A DNA stretch of 64,000 nt from Streptomyces sp. NBC_00344 (lineage in GTDB: Bacteria; Actinomycetota; Actinomycetes; Streptomycetales; Streptomycetaceae). The stretch lies in the NCBI RefSeq assembly GCF_036088315.1, contig NZ_CP107996.1, positions 5,477,501 through 5,541,500 of the forward strand. The letters are read 5' to 3'. Position 1 is the first letter of the stretch, and every line of letters starts with the position of its first letter. Both the position numbers and the translations under genes were made by a program. This document shows, piece by piece, positions 8,439 to 16,465 of this stretch. The notes beneath the pieces are model-generated. The model had not been told where the DNA came from. It saw only the letters and a program-made list of their open reading frames with translations, and searched no databases.

Positions 8439-9212
8439 TCAGAGCCTCCGGGTGGCGAGGGTCAGCCGGTCGCGGGCGTCGAAGAGCGCGTCCTTGACCA
8501 TCTGCTCATGCCCGGGGGTGAGTCTGGCCACCGGCACCGAGCAGCTGATCGCATCGCGCGCGGGGGTGCGGTACGGGATCGCGACACCGAAGCAGCGCAG
8601 CCCGAGGGTGTTCTCCTCGCGGTCCACGGAGTATCCCTGCTCGCGGATCAGACGGAGTTCGCCGATGAGCTTCTCGCGGTCGGTGATGGTGTGCTCGGTG
8701 AGCTGCGGCAGGGTCTCCGGCAGCATCTTGCGCACCTGTTCGTCGCTGTGGGTGGCGAGCAGCGCCTTGCCCAGCGAGGTGGAGTGGGCGGGCAGCCGGC
8801 GGCCGACCCGAGTGAAGGGGCGCAGATAGTGCTGCGACTGACGGGTGGCGAGATAGACCACATTGGTGCCGTCGAGCCGGGCCAGGTGAATGGTCTCCGT
8901 GGTGTCGTCGGAGAGCCGGTCCAGTGTCGCGCGGGCGGCGGCCACGACCTCGTCGCCGTCGATGTACGACGTCCCCACCAGCAGGGCGCGGACCCCGATG
9001 CCGTACCGGGTGCCGGTGGCGTCCGTCTCCACCCAGCCCAGTTCCACCAGGGTGCGCAGCAGCATGTAGAGGCTGGATTTCGGGTAGCCGACCGCCTCCT
9101 GCACGGCCGCCAGCGAGTGCATGCCCGGCCGCCCGGCGAAGTACTCGAGCAGTTCGACCGTGCGCACCGCGGACTTGACCTGCGCCCCACCTGCTGTCTC
9201 GGCAGTCGACAT
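8439..9212 (-). CDS. IclR-family transcriptional regulator (candidate regulator of the aldarate genes)
   Basis: This 257-residue protein has a helix-turn-helix of the IclR type (LAAVQEAVGYPKSSLYMLLRTL, about 34-55) followed by the GAF-like effector domain (THSDEQVRKMLPETLPQLTEHTI, then a conserved loop with RCFGVAIPY). IclR members of this kind (KdgR, TsaR) sense sugar acids or keto acids. It is divergent from the 2-oxoglutarate-semialdehyde dehydrogenase, and the 131-bp gap holds paired GTTCAGWAT motifs. By context it probably controls the pathway in response to an aldarate or 5-dehydro-4-deoxyglucarate; this is inference. Confidence 0.9.
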   Translation of the reverse strand: MSTAETAGGAQVKSAVRTVELLEYFAGRPGMHSLAAVQEAVGYPKSSLYMLLRTLVELGWVETDATGTRYGIGVRALLVGTSYIDGDEVVAAARATLDRLSDDTTETIHLARLDGTNVVYLATRQSQHYLRPFTRVGRRLPAHSTSLGKALLATHSDEQVRKMLPETLPQLTEHTITDREKLIGELRLIREQGYSVDREENTLGLRCFGVAIPYRTPARDAISCSVPVARLTPGHEQMVKDALFDARDRLTLATRRL

Positions 9213-9230
9213 TCGACCTTGCCCCTCTTG

Positions 9231-9302
9231 TCAATACTGAACACGCGTTATTAGAGTTCCCGAGGAAATTCATCATCAGGAACTTCGTTCAGAATACCGA
9301 AC
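9231..9302. promoter_or_regulatory. Divergent IclR/semialdehyde dehydrogenase operator region
   Basis: Three nested elements are visible: GTTCAGTATTGAC on the minus strand (complement near 9232-9244), AGTTCC (9255-9260) mirrored by GGAACT (9279-9284), and the palindrome-ended GTTCAGAATACCGAAC at 9287-9302. The two GTTCAGWAT elements face each other, the usual arrangement for an IclR tetramer binding two half-operators. A similar element is present at 1538 in the udh/kdgD promoter. Confidence 0.5.
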
Positions 9303-9343
9303 AAACCCTGATGTGCGGCAGTAGATCTGGAAGGACGTTCGCG

Positions 9344-10870
9344 GTGGCAGCAGCACCAGTCTGGAGTGTCGACCCCCGAACCGGGAAGCAGCGCGAAGAG
9401 GTTGCGGTGGAAGCCACGTCCGCGGAGGTGGACCAGGCAGTCCGAGCGGCCCACGCCGTACGCGGCGCGCTCGCCGACCGTACGGTACGCGTCGCCCTGC
9501 TGCGGGCCGCCGCCGACCTGCTCGACGCGGCCGGCCCTCATGTCATCGAGGCCGCCGACGCGGAGACCGCCCTCGGCCCCGGCCGGCTCACCGGTGAACT
9601 CGCCAGGACCACCGCACAGTTCCGCGCCTTCGCCGATGTCGTGGAGGAGGGCTCCTTCCTCGACATCCGCATCGACCACCCGGACGCGGGCGCGACTCCG
9701 CCGCGTCCGGACCTGCGCCGCTACAAGGTGCCGCTCGGCGTCGTCGCGGTGTACGCGGCGAGCAACTTCCCGCTGGCCTTCTCCGTTCCCGGCGGCGACA
9801 CGGCGAGCGCTCTCGCGGCCGGCTGCCCGGTCGTCGTCAAGGCGCACCCCGACCACCCGGCCACCTCCGAGCTGTGCGCGTCGGTGCTGCGCAGGGCGGC
9901 CGAGCAGGTGGGACTGACCGCCGACGTGATCTCTGTCGTGCACGGCTTCGAAGCCGGTGTCGCTCTGGTGAAGCACCCGCTGGTCGCCGCGGCGGGCTTC
10001 ACCGGGTCGGTACGCGGCGGCCGCGCCCTCTTCGACGCCGCCGCCGCGCGACCGGTGCCGATCCCCTTCCACGGCGAGCTCGGCTCGCTCAACCCGGTTG
10101 TGGTGACCGAGGCCGCCGCGGCGGAACGCGGCGAGCAGATCGGTGCCGGTCTGGCCGGTTCCATCACCCTGGGTGTCGGTCAGTTCTGTGTGAAGCCCGG
10201 CTTCGTGCTTGCCCCTGCCGGCCCCTCGGGCGATGCCTTCGTCAAGTCGCTGACCGCCGCCGTCAGCGACAGCGAGGCCGGGGTCCTGCTGGACCACCGG
10301 ATGCGGGACAACTTCCTGGCCGGTGTGAAGGAAAGGGCGGCCCTGCCCGGGGTCGACGCCCCGGTCACCCCCGGCGCGGGCGGTGAGCACACGGTGAGCG
10401 CGGGCTTCCTGACCCTGCCCGCCGCGCTGCTCGCCTCGGACGGCGAGCACGATCTGCTGCTCGAGGAGTGCTTCGGCCCGGTGACGGTCGTCGCGCGCTA
10501 CGGCTCCACCGATGAGATCGCCGCGGTGCTCTCCCGTCTGCCCGGCAACCTCACGGCGACCCTTCAGGTCTCCACGGCCGAGGCCGCGGGTGAGGGCGGA
10601 GCTTCCGCACTCATCGCCGAGCTCACCCCGCTCGCAGGCCGGGTCCTGGTCAACGGGTGGCCGACCGGTGTCGCCGTGGCCCCCGCGCAGCACCACGGTG
10701 GCCCCTACCCGGCCACCACCTCCACGTCCACGTCGGTCGGCGGTACCGCGATCGAGCGCTGGCTGCGCCCGGTCGCCTATCAGACGACCCCGGAAGCACT
10801 GCTTCCGCCGGAGCTGCGCGAGGCCAATCCGCTGGATCTGCCCCGCCGTGTCAACGGTCTTCCGGAGTGA
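9344..10870 (+). CDS. 2-oxoglutarate semialdehyde (2,5-dioxovalerate) dehydrogenase, NADP-type
   Basis: This aldehyde dehydrogenase superfamily enzyme (508 residues) has the active cysteine at about C282 (GVGQFCVKPGF) and the general-base glutamate at about E245 (FHGELGSLNP). That GQFCxxPG pattern with HGELGSLNP is typical of alpha-ketoglutarate semialdehyde dehydrogenases of aldarate and pentose-oxidation pathways. It oxidises the product of the KDG dehydratase at 1.6 kb to 2-oxoglutarate. The GTG at 9344 follows GGAAGGA (9329-9335) and is preferred over the ATG at 9311. Its stop overlaps the next gene's GTG. Confidence 0.88.
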   Translation: MAAAPVWSVDPRTGKQREEVAVEATSAEVDQAVRAAHAVRGALADRTVRVALLRAAADLLDAAGPHVIEAADAETALGPGRLTGELARTTAQFRAFADVVEEGSFLDIRIDHPDAGATPPRPDLRRYKVPLGVVAVYAASNFPLAFSVPGGDTASALAAGCPVVVKAHPDHPATSELCASVLRRAAEQVGLTADVISVVHGFEAGVALVKHPLVAAAGFTGSVRGGRALFDAAAARPVPIPFHGELGSLNPVVVTEAAAAERGEQIGAGLAGSITLGVGQFCVKPGFVLAPAGPSGDAFVKSLTAAVSDSEAGVLLDHRMRDNFLAGVKERAALPGVDAPVTPGAGGEHTVSAGFLTLPAALLASDGEHDLLLEECFGPVTVVARYGSTDEIAAVLSRLPGNLTATLQVSTAEAAGEGGASALIAELTPLAGRVLVNGWPTGVAVAPAQHHGGPYPATTSTSTSVGGTAIERWLRPVAYQTTPEALLPPELREANPLDLPRRVNGLPE

Positions 10871-11478
10871 CCGAACTCCTCCCCGAGCTGCCTTTCGCCC
10901 TGCGTCCGTACGGCCCCCCGGCATCCTGGTCGTACGACGCCGGGGTGCTCTCGGTCACCGCGGGACCCCGGCAGGACCGGTTCGTGCCGCCGTCGGGCGA
11001 CCTGCTCGATCCCGTGTCGGACGCACCACGGCTGCTCGGGACGCCGCCGGCCGGCGACTTCCAGCTGATCGCACGGGTGACGGCCGGCTTCACCGGCCCC
11101 GGCGACGCGGGTGCCCTGTACCTGCACGTCGGCGACCGGGAGTGGGCCAAGCTCTGCTTCGAGCTCTCCCCCGACACGCCGACGGTCTGTTCCGTGGTGA
11201 CGCGCGGGTACTCCGACGACGTCAACTCCTCGGTGGTGGAGGGGGACAGCGTCTGGCTGCGGATCAGCCGTACGGGGAAGGCGTTCGCCTTCCACGCTTC
11301 GGCGGACGGGGATCGCTGGACGTTCGTCCGGGTGTTCGCCCTGGGTGACGCCGCTGTCGCGGCAGCCGCGTCGGTCGGTTTCCTGGCGCAGTCCCCCGAG
11401 GCGGACGGGTGCGCCGTGTCGTTCGACTCGGTGGTGTACCGGAAGTACGGGCCCAAGGGGATGCGGGACGGGAGCTGA
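10867..11478 (+). CDS. DUF1349 / concanavalin-like protein coupled to the semialdehyde dehydrogenase
   Basis: The GTG at 10867 overlaps the dehydrogenase stop (GTGA), giving a 203-residue protein. The segments DFQLIARVTAGFTGPGDAGALYLHVGDREWAKLCFE and SRTGKAFAFHASADGDRWTFVRVFAL are the hallmark of DUF1349 (YesU-type, concanavalin A-like jelly roll). Proteins of this fold bind or cleave carbohydrate, but this one has no signal peptide, so a soluble cytosolic role is expected. Coupling to an aldarate enzyme suggests handling of a sugar acid or a regulatory role; biochemical function is unknown for the family. Confidence 0.8.
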   Translation: MTELLPELPFALRPYGPPASWSYDAGVLSVTAGPRQDRFVPPSGDLLDPVSDAPRLLGTPPAGDFQLIARVTAGFTGPGDAGALYLHVGDREWAKLCFELSPDTPTVCSVVTRGYSDDVNSSVVEGDSVWLRISRTGKAFAFHASADGDRWTFVRVFALGDAAVAAAASVGFLAQSPEADGCAVSFDSVVYRKYGPKGMRDGS

Positions 11479-11488
11479 ACGCGATGTG

Positions 11489-11519
11489 GCCCGGAGATGG
11501 TCCACTGCCGTCTCCGGGC
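11489..11519 (+). terminator. Hairpin after the DUF1349 gene
   Basis: GCCCGGAGA (11489-11497) pairs perfectly with TCTCCGGGC (11511-11519) around a 13-base loop, 10 bp after the DUF1349 stop. It would close the dehydrogenase/DUF1349 transcript. Confidence 0.6.
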
Positions 11520-11672
11520 GCGACTCCCGGGCACCGTAAGCGAATCACCGCCGCACGGCGGACCGGGTGAACCACCGTCGGGCGCGGGCCGGCCGCCGGG
11601 TCGGGCCGAAGTGTCTCGCCGAGCACCTGCCGGGCCCGCAACCGGCCGGGAGTCCGCCGCGTCCACCAGATC

Positions 11673-12161
11673 ATGATCCGTCATTCCGTGCCCTCAGATG
11701 TCGACACCATCGCCGCTCTCCACGCAGCAGCCCGCGCCACCTACTACGCCGGTCGGATTCCGGTGGCGGAGTACGCGGGAGCGGAAGTACTCGACAGCGT
11801 GCGGCAAGGCTGGATACGGGCGATCGCCAGGGACGACGGCGGAGTGCTCTGCGCCGAGGACGAGGGGGTGGTGACCGGGGTGGCGGCGTTCCGGATCATC
11901 GACGGCGGGATGACCCTCACGCAGTTCCATGTCGAGCCCGCCCGGTGGAACCGGGGGACGGGCGGCGCACTGCACTCGGCTGTGGTCGCGGCCTGGCAGC
12001 GGTCGGGCGTCCGCGCCGCACACCTGGAGGTGTACGAGCACAATCCGCGCGCGCAGAGGTTCTACTCCCGGCGCGGCTGGCAGCAGGACCACGGCACGGT
12101 GCGCGCACCGGGCAGCGCCCATCTGCGGATGCGGCTTGAGGTCCCCCCGCCCGGGGAATGA
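11673..12161 (+). CDS. GNAT-family N-acetyltransferase
   Basis: This 162-residue protein opens MIRHSVPSDVDTIAALHAAA, a standard GNAT N-terminus, has a degenerate acetyl-CoA loop (RWNRGTGGALHSAVV, about 90-104) and ends with EVYEHNPRAQRFYSRRGW, the conserved beta-6/alpha-4 segment. The substrate is unknown. The 194-bp gap before it holds the hairpin above and nothing else recognisable. It is followed about 80 bp later by the DsbA-like gene. Confidence 0.87.
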   Translation: MIRHSVPSDVDTIAALHAAARATYYAGRIPVAEYAGAEVLDSVRQGWIRAIARDDGGVLCAEDEGVVTGVAAFRIIDGGMTLTQFHVEPARWNRGTGGALHSAVVAAWQRSGVRAAHLEVYEHNPRAQRFYSRRGWQQDHGTVRAPGSAHLRMRLEVPPPGE

Positions 12162-12244
12162 CCGGGAGCGCTGCCCTGTTGACCGGATGCGCAGGTGGTT
12201 GTCTGCGCCGTGCAACCGTGCCGTACGACCCTGGAGTGAAGAAC

Positions 12245-12967
12245 ATGCGCGTCGAGATCTGGAGCGACATCGCCTGCCCGTGGTGCTACGTGGGGAAGGC
12301 CCGCTTCGAGAAGGCGCTCGCCGGCTTTCCGCACCGTGACCGGGTCGAGGTGGTGCACCGGTCCTTCGAACTCGACCCGGGACGGGCGAAGGGCGACTCC
12401 GCACCGGTTCTCGACATGCTCGGCAAGAAGTACGGTCTCACCCCGCAGCAGGCCCAGGACGCGGAGAACAACATCGGGGCCAACGCCGGGGCCGAGGGGC
12501 TGGCCTACCGCACCGAGGGGCGGGACCACGGGAACACCTTCGACATGCACCGACTGCTGCACTTCGCCAGGGAGCAGGGGCGTCAGGACGAGCTGATCGG
12601 CCTCCTCTACCGCGCCAACTTCGCCGACGAGCAGTCCGTCTTCGAGGGCGACGAGCGGCTGGTGGAGCTGGCCGCCGAAGCGGGGCTCGACGCGGCGGCG
12701 GCCCGCGAGGTGCTCGCCGACCCGGCCGCCTATGCCGACGACGTACGGGCGGACGAGCGGGAGGCGGCCGAGCTGGGGGCCAACGGGGTGCCGTTCTACG
12801 TGCTGGACAGGGCGTTCGGCGTCTCGGGAGCGCAGCCCGTCGAGGTCTTCGCGCAGGCGCTCGGCCAGGCGTGGGACGCCAAGCCCCGGTTGGCGACGAT
12901 CAGTGGGGAGGGCGAGGTCTGCGGCCCGGAAGGGTGTGAGGTTCCGCAGGCCGGCCACCGGGCATAG
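12245..12967 (+). CDS. DsbA-family (FrnE-like) thioredoxin-fold oxidoreductase
   Basis: The 240-residue cytosolic protein has the thioredoxin-fold active site CPWC at residues 11-14 (WSDIACPWCYVGK) and the conserved GVPFYVLD cis-proline loop near residue 180. This is the FrnE/2-hydroxychromene isomerase-like branch of the DsbA family, associated with disulfide exchange and stress tolerance. The ATG at 12245 follows GGAG by eight bases. The gene end overlaps the converging serine hydrolase gene by 68 bp. Confidence 0.9.
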   Translation: MRVEIWSDIACPWCYVGKARFEKALAGFPHRDRVEVVHRSFELDPGRAKGDSAPVLDMLGKKYGLTPQQAQDAENNIGANAGAEGLAYRTEGRDHGNTFDMHRLLHFAREQGRQDELIGLLYRANFADEQSVFEGDERLVELAAEAGLDAAAAREVLADPAAYADDVRADEREAAELGANGVPFYVLDRAFGVSGAQPVEVFAQALGQAWDAKPRLATISGEGEVCGPEGCEVPQAGHRA

Positions 12968-13997
12968 CCGGGGGCAGCGCGCTCGCCGTGTCATGGAAGG
13001 CCCGCCGCACGGCCGCGATGCCCTCGCCGTCCCTGGCCGGGTGCACCCGGTTGGTCAGCAGCACGGCGTAGCGGCCGTGCGCCGGGTCGACCCAGATACT
13101 GGTCCCGGTGAAGCCGGTGTGCCCGAACGCATCGGGGCCGAAGGACCGGCCGACAGGCGAGCCGACCGGGTCCTGGCCCTGCCAGGCAAGAGCACGGCGC
13201 AGCCCGAGGCCGTCGGTGTGCGGTGCTGTCATCAGGGCGAAGGTGGCGGGCCGCAGCAGTCCGCTGCCGCCGCCCGCGAGTGAGCGTCCCAGCCGCTCCA
13301 TGTCGGCGAGCGGGGCGAACAGGCCCGCGTGGGCGCCGACCCCGCCGATCACGGCCGCGTTCTCGTCGTGCACCTCGCCGGTCACCACGCACCCACGCCA
13401 CGGACAGTCCTCGGTGGACACCGCGCGGGCGCGACCCGCGGCATCCGGATTGAAGCCGGTGCCGGTCATCCCGAGAGGGGCGCAGACCAGCCGGTCCACC
13501 AGCTCGTCGAGGGGCCGGCCGGCGGCGGCCTCGGCGATCAGCCCGAGCAGGATGAACCCCTGCGAGGAGTACTGGACCCGGGTGCCGGGCTCGGCTGTCA
13601 GCGGCAGCAGACGTATTGCCTCCAGCAGCGACGCCCGGGTCGGGTGGTCCCGGTAGAGCGCCACCTGCCCGGGCAGTCCGGAGGTGTGGCTCAGTAGCTG
13701 ACTGACCGTCAGGGAGGCCTTGTCGCCGCCCCGGTAGGCGGGCAGATGGTCGCCCGCGGTGTCGGTGAGCGCGAGTGCGCCGCTCTCGACCAGGGCCATC
13801 ACCGCGAGACCGGCCACCGGCTTCGTCACGGAGGCGAGATCCCACAGTTCGCCGCCGTCCAGTGGCGGCCCGTCCCAGCTCCTGGTACCCGTCCAGCCCC
13901 GGTCCAGCGGACCGTCGGCGGTGCCGACGGACCAGGCGGCCCCCGAGAACACCCGGTGCTCGCGGCCGGTGACGAGCAGCTGTGCCAGGGCGCTCAT
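12900..13997 (-). CDS. Serine hydrolase of the beta-lactamase/class C PBP-like family
   Basis: This 365-residue protein has the S56-VTK motif (ASVTKPVAGLA), a YSS element at the YxN position (VQYSSQGFILLG) and a C-terminal HTG triad (FGHTGFTGTSIW). No signal peptide is evident, so it probably acts in the cytoplasm as an esterase or amidase rather than as a secreted beta-lactamase. Its ATG overlaps the stop of the IclR gene (ATGA), so they form one operon. It may remove an amide- or ester-linked group from the compound imported by the divergent ABC transporter; that is inference. The 3' end overlaps the converging DsbA-like gene. Confidence 0.85.
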   Translation of the reverse strand: MSALAQLLVTGREHRVFSGAAWSVGTADGPLDRGWTGTRSWDGPPLDGGELWDLASVTKPVAGLAVMALVESGALALTDTAGDHLPAYRGGDKASLTVSQLLSHTSGLPGQVALYRDHPTRASLLEAIRLLPLTAEPGTRVQYSSQGFILLGLIAEAAAGRPLDELVDRLVCAPLGMTGTGFNPDAAGRARAVSTEDCPWRGCVVTGEVHDENAAVIGGVGAHAGLFAPLADMERLGRSLAGGGSGLLRPATFALMTAPHTDGLGLRRALAWQGQDPVGSPVGRSFGPDAFGHTGFTGTSIWVDPAHGRYAVLLTNRVHPARDGEGIAAVRRAFHDTASALPPAMPGGRPAEPHTLPGRRPRPPH

Positions 13998-14836
13998 GTG
14001 TGCTCTCCGCCCTGTGCGGCGGTGCTTCCGACCACCCCGAGCGCCGGCCCGGTGCTGCCGAGGCCCGCGGATACCGTGCGGGCAGCCGCCCGCACCATGG
14101 GACCGAACAGCTCGGCGCTCTCCGGATCCAGGGTGAACGTCAGCCCGGAGATGCCGACCGCGCCGACCAGCCGCCCGTCCCCGTCGAGGACCGGTGCGGC
14201 CACCGCGCGGACATCCCGTTCGTGGTACTCGTCGTCGACCGCGTAACCGAGCTGGGCCGCCCGGGCCAGCGTCGCCCGGAGCGCTGCCGGGTCGGTGAGC
14301 GTGTGCGGGGTGTGTGTGGCGAGCGGCGTGTCGCCGAGAGTTGCGTCCACTTCCGGTGACGGCAGCGCGGAGAGCATGGCCAGACCCACCGCACTGCAGT
14401 ACAGCGGCGTCCGCCCGCCGGGCCGGACGCTCATCCGATAGCCGCCGGCCGCTTCCGACTGTTCCAGCTGCACCGCTTCGGTGCCGTGCCGCGCCGCGTA
14501 GTGGGCGACCTGCCCCGTGCGGCTGCGCAGGTCGGCGAGGACCGGGCGGACCAGCCGGAGATCGGGACCCGCGTCCAGCGCTGCTGCTGCCAGCCCCAGG
14601 AGCCGGGGCCCCGCGCGATAGCTGCCGCCTTCCGCGGGCTCGGCGAAGCCGTGCTGGGCCATCGCCCTGAGATGGCGGTGGACGGTCGGTTTGGACAGGC
14701 CGGTGCGTCGGGCGATCTCGGCCAGGCGGTGCGGCGCGCCCCCCTGGACAAGGACCTCGAGCACCTCCATGGCTTTGTCGACGGGGCCCTTCCCGGGGTC
14801 CTGCTCGCTCGATCGGGTGTTGACCGTGTTCGGCAT
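13994..14836 (-). CDS. IclR-family transcriptional regulator of the ABC-transporter module
   Basis: This 280-residue regulator has an IclR winged helix (RLAEIARRTGLSKPTVHRHLRAM, about 36-58) and a C-terminal effector domain (YCSAVGLAMLSALPS, later VRAVAAPVLDGDGRLVGAVGISG). I place the start at the ATG at 14836: the minus strand reads TAAGCT, seven bases, ATG, the classical layout of a leaderless promoter. A longer version starting at 14866 would run through the operator. It is divergent from the importer operon and translationally coupled to the serine hydrolase, so it most likely senses the imported substrate. Confidence 0.88.
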   Translation of the reverse strand: MPNTVNTRSSEQDPGKGPVDKAMEVLEVLVQGGAPHRLAEIARRTGLSKPTVHRHLRAMAQHGFAEPAEGGSYRAGPRLLGLAAAALDAGPDLRLVRPVLADLRSRTGQVAHYAARHGTEAVQLEQSEAAGGYRMSVRPGGRTPLYCSAVGLAMLSALPSPEVDATLGDTPLATHTPHTLTDPAALRATLARAAQLGYAVDDEYHERDVRAVAAPVLDGDGRLVGAVGISGLTFTLDPESAELFGPMVRAAARTVSAGLGSTGPALGVVGSTAAQGGEHT

Positions 14837-14843
14837 GGCGCCT

Positions 14844-14881
14844 AGCTTAGCCCAATCGCATTCCATCTTCCGGAACGGAAG
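14844..14881. promoter_or_regulatory. Leaderless -10 for the IclR gene and adjoining palindromic operator
   Basis: The minus-strand hexamer TAAGCT (complement 14844-14849) lies seven bases from the IclR ATG. Immediately upstream, CTTCCGGAACGGAAG (14867-14881) is a perfect inverted repeat with 6-bp arms, and TTCCAT/ATGGAA (14861-14866 and 14891-14896) form an outer mirrored pair. This is a plausible IclR autoregulatory operator that also covers the start of the importer transcript. Confidence 0.55.
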
Positions 14882-14917
14882 TGTTGTTCAATGGAACGAA
14901 TACGTCAGGGGCGTGCT

Positions 14918-16465
14918 GTGGACCGCAGCCATCCGTCCCGCCGCGACATGGTGCGGCTCGCCGGGCTCCTCATACCCGCGGTCGCTGCCCCGGCCCTCCT
15001 GACGGGGTGCGGAGCGAATCCCGCCGGGCGTGCGGGCAATGTCCTACGGGTCTCGCAGCCCGGGGACGCGCTGACCATGGACCCGCAGAAGCAGGGCGAC
15101 ATGGTGTCGATGAACGCCCTGATCAACATGTTCGACACGCTGACCACGCGGGGACGCGACAACACGCTGCAGCCACGACTCGCCCTCTCCTGGACGGCCC
15201 GTGACGAGCACACCTGGCGCTTCAGGCTGCGCCCCGGCGTGACCTTCCACAACGGCGAGGTCTGTGACGCGGCAGCCGTGAAGTTCAGCATCGAGCGGCT
15301 GCTCGATCCCGCGACCAGGTCGCCCATCGTCGAGCTCCGCTATGTGAAGAACGTCAGTGTGGTCGACAGGCTCACCGTGGACCTGCACACGACACTGCAC
15401 GACCCGATCCTGCCCGACAAGCTCTCGCTGTTCGGTGGAGTGGTCGTGCCACCGCGCTACCTGGCCGACGTCGGTGACAAGGGTTTCGCCGAGCACCCGG
15501 TCGGGACGGGGCCCTTCGCCTTCGTCAGCTGGCAGCGCGACCACGAACTGCGGATGCGGGCCAACCCCCGGCACTGGCAGGGCCGTCCGAGCGTGGACGA
15601 ACTGGTCTTCAGCCCGGCGCCCAACGCTTCCTCCTCACTGGCGGCACTGCAGAGCGGCGGAGTCGATCTCGTCGCGGGACTGACCCCCGACGCTGCGCAG
15701 CAGCTCGACGGCTACACCGGCGTGACGCTGGACAGTTACCCCGGCATCCGCACCTCCTATCTCTCCCTGGACACGCTCGACGGCGGCCCGATGGGCGACC
15801 GGCGGGTGCGTCAGGCGCTCAACCACGCCATCGACGTGCCCCTGCTGATCAAGGCGGTACTGAACGGAAGGGCCCGTGAGGTTCCCGCGATGATTCCGCG
15901 CGGAGCCTTCGGGTTCGACCCCGGCGTGAAGCCGTTCACCCGCTCTGCCGCGACCGCCCGCGCCCTGCTGGCCGAAGCCGGATATCCGCACGGTTTCTCC
16001 ACCGCCCTCACCGCGTCCAACATCGACTCCAATGTCGCCGAAGCGCTCGCGGGGCTGCTGGCCGACGCGGGTGTGCACGCCCGCGTCAACCTCCTCGACC
16101 CCGGCACGTACTCGAGCCGGCTCACCTCCGACAACCACGGCGCGCTCGGCCCGATGTACCTGGCGGCCAGCACGGTCTGGACCCTCGACGGGGAGAGCAT
16201 GCTCCAGTCGGTGGTCCGCAGCGACCGGCGCCAGAGCCGTTGGCACTCCAAGGAGGCGGACCGGCTCATCGACATCGAGGAGCTGTCGGTGCATCCCGCC
16301 GAACGGAAGCGGGCCTTCTCCGACCTGCAGCGGCTGATGCGGCGGGAAGCCCCCTTCGTCTTCCTCTACCAGCTCGACAACATCCTGGCCCGCAACCAGC
16401 GGCCCCGGTGGAAGCCGGGATCCGCCGGCTCGCTGGACATGCAGAGCGCGGAGGTCGCGGTATGA
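14918..16465 (+). CDS. Substrate-binding lipoprotein of an oligopeptide-type ABC importer (SBP_bac_5)
   Basis: The 515-residue protein has a twin-arginine-like motif (SHPSRRDMVRLAG), a hydrophobic stretch and a lipobox (LLTGC), so it is probably a Tat-exported lipoprotein. The mature part is a family 5 binding protein: LRVSQPGDALTMDPQ near the N-terminus, the WRFRLRPGVTFHNGE signature and ALNHAIDVPLLIKAVLNG. GTG 14918 follows AGGGG; ATG 14891 is a less likely alternative lying in the operator. Family 5 proteins bind di/oligopeptides, opines, nickel or oligosaccharides, so the ligand is open. First gene of five, each overlapping the next by 4 bp. Confidence 0.88.
   Translation: MDRSHPSRRDMVRLAGLLIPAVAAPALLTGCGANPAGRAGNVLRVSQPGDALTMDPQKQGDMVSMNALINMFDTLTTRGRDNTLQPRLALSWTARDEHTWRFRLRPGVTFHNGEVCDAAAVKFSIERLLDPATRSPIVELRYVKNVSVVDRLTVDLHTTLHDPILPDKLSLFGGVVVPPRYLADVGDKGFAEHPVGTGPFAFVSWQRDHELRMRANPRHWQGRPSVDELVFSPAPNASSSLAALQSGGVDLVAGLTPDAAQQLDGYTGVTLDSYPGIRTSYLSLDTLDGGPMGDRRVRQALNHAIDVPLLIKAVLNGRAREVPAMIPRGAFGFDPGVKPFTRSAATARALLAEAGYPHGFSTALTASNIDSNVAEALAGLLADAGVHARVNLLDPGTYSSRLTSDNHGALGPMYLAASTVWTLDGESMLQSVVRSDRRQSRWHSKEADRLIDIEELSVHPAERKRAFSDLQRLMRREAPFVFLYQLDNILARNQRPRWKPGSAGSLDMQSAEVAV

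Noticed and set aside
9251..10924. A 557-codon minus-strand open frame
   Set aside because: It is antisense to the aldehyde dehydrogenase, whose active-site motifs are intact.
12900..13997. True secreted beta-lactamase giving antibiotic resistance
   Set aside because: There is no signal peptide, and the motif set (SVTK, YSS, HTG) fits esterase/amidase-like serine hydrolases better.
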